Positions 56,511-64,000 of a DNA stretch of 64,000 nt are shown here, piece after piece (position 1 is the first letter of the stretch; the number at the start of each line of letters is the position of its first letter). The stretch covers positions 82,079,909-82,143,908 of the forward strand of contig CM033714.1 of the NCBI GenBank assembly GCA_019671005.1. The letters run 5' to 3'. Under the pieces are notes generated by a model. That model saw only the letters and a list, made by a program, of their open reading frames with translations, was not told the origin of the DNA and searched no databases. The translations under genes were made by a program, and so were the position numbers. This DNA comes from Hibiscus mutabilis. Lineage: Eukaryota; Streptophyta; Magnoliopsida; Malvales; Malvaceae.

Positions 56511-59500
56511 ATGGCGGCCGCGAACGCTCCAATAGCCATGAAGGAGGTCTTAACTGTAAGTCTTTTCGTTTCAGTCTCATTTCCCTCGCTCTTCGTTTTC
56601 GGTTCAATCGGTATTTAATAGAAAATTCAGCTGAATTAAGTTAATCATCGATTTCCAAGCTTAATCGAATACTTCATAAACTTTATCAGATCTATTACAT
56701 GTAAAACTTGCTTAGATCTGTTTGGAAGTTGCTATTTACGTTTTGAAATAGTGAGAATTTTTAGTGATCTGAATGGTGATGTCTGTCTGCAGTTGCCGAG
56801 CGTTGGTATTAATCCTCAATTTATCACATTCACGAACGTAACTATGGAATCTGATAAGTATATATGTGTGAGAGAAACCGCGCCGCAAAATAGTGTTGTG
56901 ATCATCGACATGAGCATGCCGATGCAGCCCTTGAGAAGGCCTATTACAGCGGACTCTGCTCTTATGAATCCGAATTCTAGAATCCTCGCTTTGAAAGGTC
57001 AGTTTCCTTAACTACCAGCAATTAGTAGTTACTTTTATTGGAGCACTTGAAATTTGTGTCGTTAAATGATCCTGATCATATAGCATTTTTGTTATTGATT
57101 AGAGGGTTGTATATTTTTGTTTTTCTTGTTCTCTGGCCAATCAAAGAATTGTTCGAGATGGCATTGAGGCTTCTTTTGTTTAATGGTTGCTACTTGCTCT
57201 TTGCTTTCTAAAATGAACAAATGAATGTTATGACATACCTGTTAACTGCTAGATCCCTGCTTTTGGTAGTGTGTGAACAATGTTATTTGTAGTAATTAAT
57301 GCTTTTCTGCTCTATTTTCCATCGAATATTGTTTGGGTGTATTTGTACATCAATTTGTTTAGTTTGCCATGAACAATTGCACAGCTCTGATTGAGTGCAA
57401 GTGTCATCTTATAGTGAAATTTACTTCAATTTGATCCAATGAGATGAGAAACAAATGGTTGAAATGCAAGTCATGAAGCACTTATTCCTTTAATGAAAGT
57501 AATTAAGGGGAGAAGGAGATTAAATATATCTACTATTAATTTTATGCCTTTAATTTTTATTTTCTATCTAAGCTTTATGCTCACCCAAATGACATTGCTT
57601 TTGTAGCTCAACTACCGGGAACAACTCAGGATCACTTGCAAATATTTAACATAGAGTTGAAAGCGAAAATTAAATCGCATCAGATGCCTGAACCAGTAAA
57701 TTCATTTATTGTCCCATTTATTTATTTGTAATTGTTCCATTAGGTTATGTCATCAGCTGTCTGCCTCCACATTCTTTATTTTTCCTTAATAAGAACTTGA
57801 TTGCATGAGCTTAGCAAAATGTCCTTGGTTCATGTCCAGGTTGTATTTTGGAAATGGATTAGTGCAAAAACAATTGGGCTGATCACACAGACCTCCGCGT
57901 ATCATTGGTCAATTGAAGGTAAGAAGTTATTCTGTTAACTTATCTAGTATCACATGCAGCTGTGTTTTGTTCAGTTCTAAAAAGTTGATCTATTTTGAAT
58001 ATACTTTTATCTATTACTTTATATGTTATGTGTCTCATTGCATCTTCTTCCTTTCAGGTGATTCTGAACCAATTAAGATGTTTGAGAGAACAGCAAATTT
58101 AGTCAACAATCAGATAATAAACTATAAATGTGACCCTTCTGAGAAGTGGTTGGTTTTGATTGGAATTGCCCCTGGTGCACCTGAGGTATGTGGTGTTTTT
58201 TTTGAAGAACACATTGTTGCTTCATTTGTATTAAGTTTTGGGAATTTGAAAATTGCGACATGCAAGTAAATTTTGTTTTATGCCAAAAAACAGAACTTTT
58301 GAAATAATATATTCTAAATACTTCCTTAAGTTAACTAGGCCTAAAAAGTTATAATGGTTGTGGTTGTTGTGTGGCCCATAGTTAAATGTACTCAAGTGAA
58401 CTCTGAATTAATTTATTACCCATATTGGTAATTTATTTTGTCTCTTGCAGTGTACTCTAGGATTTCCATCCCTCTAAGCCCTTTTTTAGTTTCCTTTGTC
58501 TTTTTCTTTTCCCCATTTTGTCTCTATACTGTCAGATTAGTTCTTTGCATAATCATTATTAGTTATGAAATTCTATCTTTAGAAAATTGTTTTGCTGCTA
58601 CTATATAGTTCTGATTTTGATCCCTGTCTTGTCTCCTTTAGAGGCCACAATTGGTCAAGGGGAACATGCAACTTTTCTCTGTTGATCAGCAGCGTAGTCA
58701 AGCTCTTGATGCACATGCTGCTTCATTTGCACAATTTAAGGCAAGAAGATTTCTTGAACTTCTTTCCCTTGATATTATTATATGCTGATCTAACTAGCTA
58801 CTTATTGTATATGCATGTTTGGATTGAGCAGGTTCCAGGAAACGAGAATCCTTCCATTCTTATTTCTTTTGCTACCAAGAGTTTTAATGCTGGCCAGATT
58901 GTGTCAAAGTTGCACGTAATTGAGCTTGGTGCTCAGCCAGGTCAGCTTGCTAGGATTTCTGTTTTACTTTTGTTATCTCATTGTTGTGTATGAAGGGATA
59001 CTGAAGGTCTTTATTCATGAACAAAAAATGAAAAATAAAATTAAAAAATAAAACAATTTTCCATTTCCCTTTCTAGTAGTCCAATAATCAAGAGTACAAT
59101 CAGAAAGTACTTTTAGCTTTGGCTATATCAGTTTTTTGGGACCTACTTTATAAATTTGTGGTGGGTTTAATTCAGTAATCCTGGAATTTTATCTGTAGCA
59201 ATTCTAAATCAGTAAATCATGATCAAGACTATGTTAAAATTTTGATGGGGTCATTGGCTGTAAATTAACTATTCGTCTTGAAACATAGGACTTACAAGAT
59301 TGTGTTTTATGTCTTTTAGTCTGTTAGATTCCAAATCTTTTAACAGAACATCTAATATGGCAGGTAGGCCATCATTTTCAAAGAAACAGGCAGATCTATT
59401 CTTCCCACCAGATTTTCAAGATGATTTTCCAGTCGCAATGCAGGTAGCATAATGTCCTTGATTTTGATTATTTTTCTTGGTGACTCTTTCTTAAATTTAT

Positions 59501-62500
59501 TTTTTGTGCCTTTACTAAGACAAATTTCTTTTAATTGGCAGATATCACACAAATATAGTTTGATCTATGTTATCACCAAGCTTGGGCTGCTGTTTGTTTA
59601 TGATCTAGAGACGGCAACTGCTGTATACAGAAATAGAATCAGCCCAGACCCAATATTTTTAACCTCCGAAGCTTCAACGGCAGGAGGTTTTTATGCTATC
59701 AACAGGCGTGGTCAGGTGTTACTGGCTACTGTAAATGAAGCAACAATAGTGCCATTTGTTAGCGGCCAAGTATGTTTTTGTGCCTTTTTTGTCTTGTTTT
59801 CTGGTACCACTAAGGTGAGACACGCCGGCTTACAACTTTTCCTTTGTTTTCTGTTTCAGTTGAACAATTTGGAGCTTGCTGTCAATCTGGCTAAAAGAGG
59901 AAACCTTCCTGGCGCAGAGAACTTGGTAAGTGGATTGATTTGTGTAGAGCTTGATCTATGGTTTGTGGATCTTTGCATTGGATGTCAATTTTGGATCATG
60001 AGAGCCTGATATATCAACTAAAAGCTGTACCTTTAGTGGTAACTTTCTTCATGGATTTTGGGATTTCTTCAGTCTAGCTACAATGCTGAGATTGGAGATA
60101 TGCTGTCTCTTGTTTATTGATATACTTCAGTGCCAATTATTGGTTGTGTTTTTTGAATTTGAATTGCATAATTAGATTTTTTTACATATCTTTTGCTGCA
60201 TTTTGTTAACAATAATACCTAGTCTATGTTATTCAGTTTTATCTGTTATTTTATTTAGATCTTGTTTTTGAGTACTTTGTTCTTTCGGTATATACTAGGG
60301 TCTTGATTCTCTGGCTTTGGATGTATCAGGTTGTCCAACATTTTCAAGAATTGTTTGCTCAGACAAAGTATAAAGAAGCTGCTGAGCTTGCAGCGGAATC
60401 TCCACAGGGGATCCTTCGCACACCTGATACGGTTGCCAAGTTTCAGGTCTAATTTGCTTCTTCTTTTTATAATGTAGGTTCTGGTTTTTATGTTTTTGTT
60501 GATTTTATCTTGAGGCAAAAATGTTTATCTGAATGCTGCAGAGTGTACCTGTGCAAGCTGGGCAGACTCCGCCACTGTTGCAGTACTTTGGTACACTTTT
60601 AACAAAAGGGAAGCTTAATGCATTTGAGTCATTGGAATTATCTCGACTTGTGGTAAATCAAAACAAGAAGAATCTTCTAGAGAATTGGCTGGCTGAAGAT
60701 AAATTGGAATGTAGTGAGGAACTAGGAGACCTTGTGAAGGTTTGATCTGTACTCACCAGAATAGAATAGTATTTGTATCTTATACAATTGTGTCTAAACT
60801 TCAGAAACAAAAATAAGTTGGCTGTTTTACTCTTTTTTGGCATTCTTCTAATTTCATTTTGCTTTTGTTGTAGACTGTGGATAATGATCTTGCACTGAAA
60901 ATATATATTAAAGCTAGGGCAACTCCTAAAGTTGTTGCAGCTTTTGCAGAACGGAGGGAGTTTGACAAAATCTTGATCTACTCAAAGCAGGTGATTGCCA
61001 CATTTTGCTTTTTATTGGCATTTTCTGGTGTGATTGATGTGTGATCTCCTTTTTACAGCCTACCAAAATGGGAACATTTCTCCCACCTGTTTTTACATTC
61101 CTGTGAATGCTTGAATCAAATATTCATGACTAAATTGTTTCCTCAGGTTGGGTACTCTCCTGACTATTTGTTCCTTCTGCAAACAATTCTTCGTACAGAT
61201 CCACAGGTTTGTTTCTCTTTTCTGTAGTCCTTAGTGTTTGAGGTGTTGAAAGTGTGTCATGAATAATTGATAAATATGTTCAGTTGTATTAAATATCCAT
61301 TGAAGTCCGTTTTTATTTTTTTCCCAATCAATAGCTATTATTATGAAGTTTTTGATGGGATTTAATCTGTAATTTTCATAGACAAATGGGTTATCACTTG
61401 TTTTACTTGCAGGGAGCTGTTAATTTTGCATTGATGATGTCTCAAATGGAAGGAGGTTGTCCGGTTGATTACAACACTATTACTGACCTTTTTCTTCAGG
61501 TCTGATGCTTATCAATTTGGTTGTGATTTGTGAAAATAACCTTACTTTTCTATACAGAACATTGATATTGTTTTCTGTGTATCTGCTTTTTCTCAGAGGA
61601 ACTTGATACGGGAGGCTACTGCATTTCTTTTAGATGTTTTGAAGCCAAATCTGCCAGAGCATGCTTTTCTACAGACAAAGGTTATTTCTTTGATATGCTG
61701 GTTCAGCTAATCTGTCTTTTGTCCCCATTTTTTAGAAAAAAAAATAATACATGTAGTTCAATATCATTCTTTTCCATGCAGGTTTTAGAAATCAATCTAG
61801 TGACTTTTCCTAATGTTGCTGATGCCATTTTAGCAAATGGAATGTTCAGTCACTATGATCGCCCTCGAATTGCACAACTTTGTGAGAAAGCTGGTCTCTA
61901 TGTGCGAGCTCTGCAGGTAATTGTCTTATTAAGATTTGTACGTGTTGCATTTTTGTGAGGTTTTATACTCTGAATATCTCCTTGATTGAATTAACCTTTT
62001 CTGCAGCATTACACTGAGTTGCCAGATATTAAACGTGTCATCGTGAATACACATGCTATTGAGCCACAGGTACATGCTGTCCACTATCTTTATCTCCTGG
62101 GAAAATTAGAGACTACTATATCCTGATAATTTTTTCAATAATATTTTGATTTTCAGGCACTTGTTGAATTTTTTGGCACTCTTTCACGAGAATGGGCTTT
62201 GGAGTGCATGAAGGACCTTCTTCTGGTTAATCTAAGAGGCAACCTTCAAATAATCGTCCAGGTAAAGAATGTTGTATAATGTCATGCAAATAAGGTTTAA
62301 TAAATCACCGAAGGGCCGAAGGCTAAGTTGAATGGCTTTGCAGGTTGCCAAGGAGTACTGTGAGCAGTTGGGTGTTGAGGCTTGCATAAAACTTTTTGAG
62401 CAATTTAAGTCATATGAAGGACTGTACTTTTTCCTGGGATCTTATTTAAGCTCAAGGTAATTTAACAGAAAAGAAAATTCCTTTGTTTGATTGGGCATAG

Positions 62501-64000
62501 CACAGCTATTTCTAACTATGTTGTTTACTTTTGGTTATGGGACAGTGAGGACCCTGATATACACTTCAAGTATATTGAGGCTGCTGCTAAAACTGGACAG
62601 ATAAAGGAGGTTGAGCGCGTAACCAGGGAATCAAACTTTTATGATGCTGAAAAGACAAAGAACTTCCTGATGGAAGCCAAGCTTCCTGATGCCAGACCTC
62701 TGATTAATGTTTGTGATCGATTTGGGTTTGTCCCTGATCTTACTCACTACCTCTACACAAACAACATGCTCCGTTACATTGAAGGTTATGTTCAGAAGGT
62801 ATGTGTGATATTCTCCACTAGATACGTTTTACTGGCATACTGCCTGAATTTAATTTAAACAAGAGTAATTGTGATCTTGTTTTCTTGTTTTGATAGGTGA
62901 ACCCTGGGAATGCTCCTTTGGTAGTGGGGCAGTTACTAGACGATGAATGCCCTGAAGATTTTATTAAAGGTCTCATTCTCTCAGTACGTTCTTTGCTACC
63001 AGTTGAGCCCCTTGTGGAGGAATGTGAGAAGAGGTGATTTTTTCAGTGGATCTTTTGTCCTTGTTTCCATCTTTTCATCATTATGTGATTCTCATTTTTC
63101 GGCATCCGGTTTCCAGAAATCGACTTCGTTTGCTTACACAATTCTTGGAGCATCTTGTAAGTGAGGGCAGTCAAGACGTGCATGTCCACAATGCTCTGGG
63201 TAAAATTATCATCGAGAGCAATAACAATCCAGAGCACTTCCTCACAACCAACCCTTACTATGATTCCCGGGTCGTTGGTAAGTACTGTGAGAAACGTGAT
63301 CCCACCTTGGCAGTTGTGGCTTACCGAAGAGGACAATGCGATGACGAACTTATCAATGTCACAAATAAGAACTCTTTGTTCAAATTGCAGGCCAGGTATG
63401 CAATCCTTTTGATTACATATGATAATATATCAGATCTTTGTCTTTTAGTGGTTTATCGGTTCATCATCCTTTGATTGCAGGTATGTTGTTGAGAGGATGG
63501 ATGGTGATCTTTGGGACAAGGTTCTAAATCCTGAAAATGAATATAGAAGACATCTAATTGATCAGGTTGTGTCGACTGCTTTGCCAGAAAGCAAAAGTCC
63601 AGAACAAGTCTCTGCAGCTGTTAAAGCCTTCATGACTGCTGACTTGCCCCATGAACTGATTGAGCTTCTCGAGAAGATTGTGCTCCAAAACTCTGCATTC
63701 AGTGGGAACTTCAATCTGCAAAATCTACTTATTTTGACAGCTATCAAGGCAGATCCATCTAGAGTTATGGATTATATCAATAGGCTAGATAATTTTGATG
63801 GACCTGCAGTTGGAGAAGTGGCTGTGGAAGCTCAACTATATGAAGAAGCTTTTGCAATTTTCAAAAAATTCAACTTAAATGTTCAGGCTGTCAATGTTTT
63901 ATTGGATAACATTAGAAGTATTGATCGAGCCGTAGAATTTGCTTTCCGAGTTGAAGAAGATGCTGTTTGGAGTCAGGTGGCAAAGGCACAACTAAGGGAA
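56511..64000 (+). CDS. CHC: Clathrin heavy chain, 5' two thirds (continues beyond the window)
   Basis: Twenty-four exons keep one frame of 1132 codons: 56511-56555, 56793-56997, 57607-57695, 57840-57918, 58058-58185, 58642-58740, 58832-58940, 59364-59443, 59542-59769, 59860-59925, 60330-60446, 60542-60739, 60874-60990, 61147-61206, 61413-61499, 61597-61680, 61782-61916, 62007-62069, 62157-62261, 62344-62456, 62546-62798, 62897-63033, 63117-63395 and 63481 to the end. The protein starts [20 protein letters not shown], has the N-terminal beta-propeller (about 1-330, [31 protein letters not shown]), then linker and alpha-helical leg repeats. Plant CHC is about 1700 residues, so about 570 are missing. 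It forms the triskelion coat for endocytosis and trans-Golgi traffic. Introns are GT-AG except intron 6 (GC-AG). No lesion is seen. Confidence 0.96.

Overview
The window is nuclear DNA of a flowering plant. It is AT-rich, its genes have many introns with GT-AG junctions, and all genic families are plant-type: a plant PI-PLC, a CRINKLY4-related kinase, an ALFIN-like PHD protein, an arginine-rich tandem CCCH protein and clathrin heavy chain. Ogre/Tat retroelement debris with a DUF7745-type ORF, together with the style of the LTRs, reminds me of Gossypium or another Malvaceae. That assignment is inference, not proof.

Layout. 1-2860: a palindromic DNA transposon (copy A) and uncharacterised AT-rich DNA. 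2861-5370: a decayed phosphoinositide phospholipase C pseudogene. 5371-9286: AT-rich spacer with degenerate TTTAGGG-like sequence and a small foldback element. 9287-11662 (minus): an intact intronless CCR3-like receptor kinase. 11663-17314: a stack of inverted-repeat elements (nested foldbacks, copies B and C). 17315-32948: one long-TIR Mutator-like element with a perfect 9-bp target duplication, split open by a 10-14 kb Ogre/Tat-like Gypsy retrotransposon on the minus strand. 33380-35428: an ALFIN-like PHD gene in five exons. 35429-39783: repeat-rich spacer. 40258-42270: an OXS2-type ankyrin/tandem CCCH gene with a 5'UTR intron. 42518-42606: a decayed tRNA-Ala-like gene with an AAG anticodon and a T-run. 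43465-48386: a foldback element, a complete 3.7-kb solo LTR with a 5-bp duplication, telomere-like arrays in opposed orientation, and a fifth transposon end. 48955-56210: a tandem repeat, then a LINE on the minus strand interrupted by a decayed Copia element. 56511-64000: the first 24 exons (1132 codons) of a clathrin heavy chain gene that continues past the window.

The four intact genes are independent housekeeping or signalling loci and do not form a cluster. I found no new multi-gene system. The most distinctive content is the family of palindromic elements with GGAWAATTCTAC-like ends, subterminal CACC-containing repeats and 9-bp target duplications. It has up to five members here and shows nested architecture. 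The other notable items are the PLC copy that has lost its catalytic His-Asn segment, the tRNA-Ala body carrying a leucine anticodon, and the clathrin TATA box that abuts a LINE remnant.
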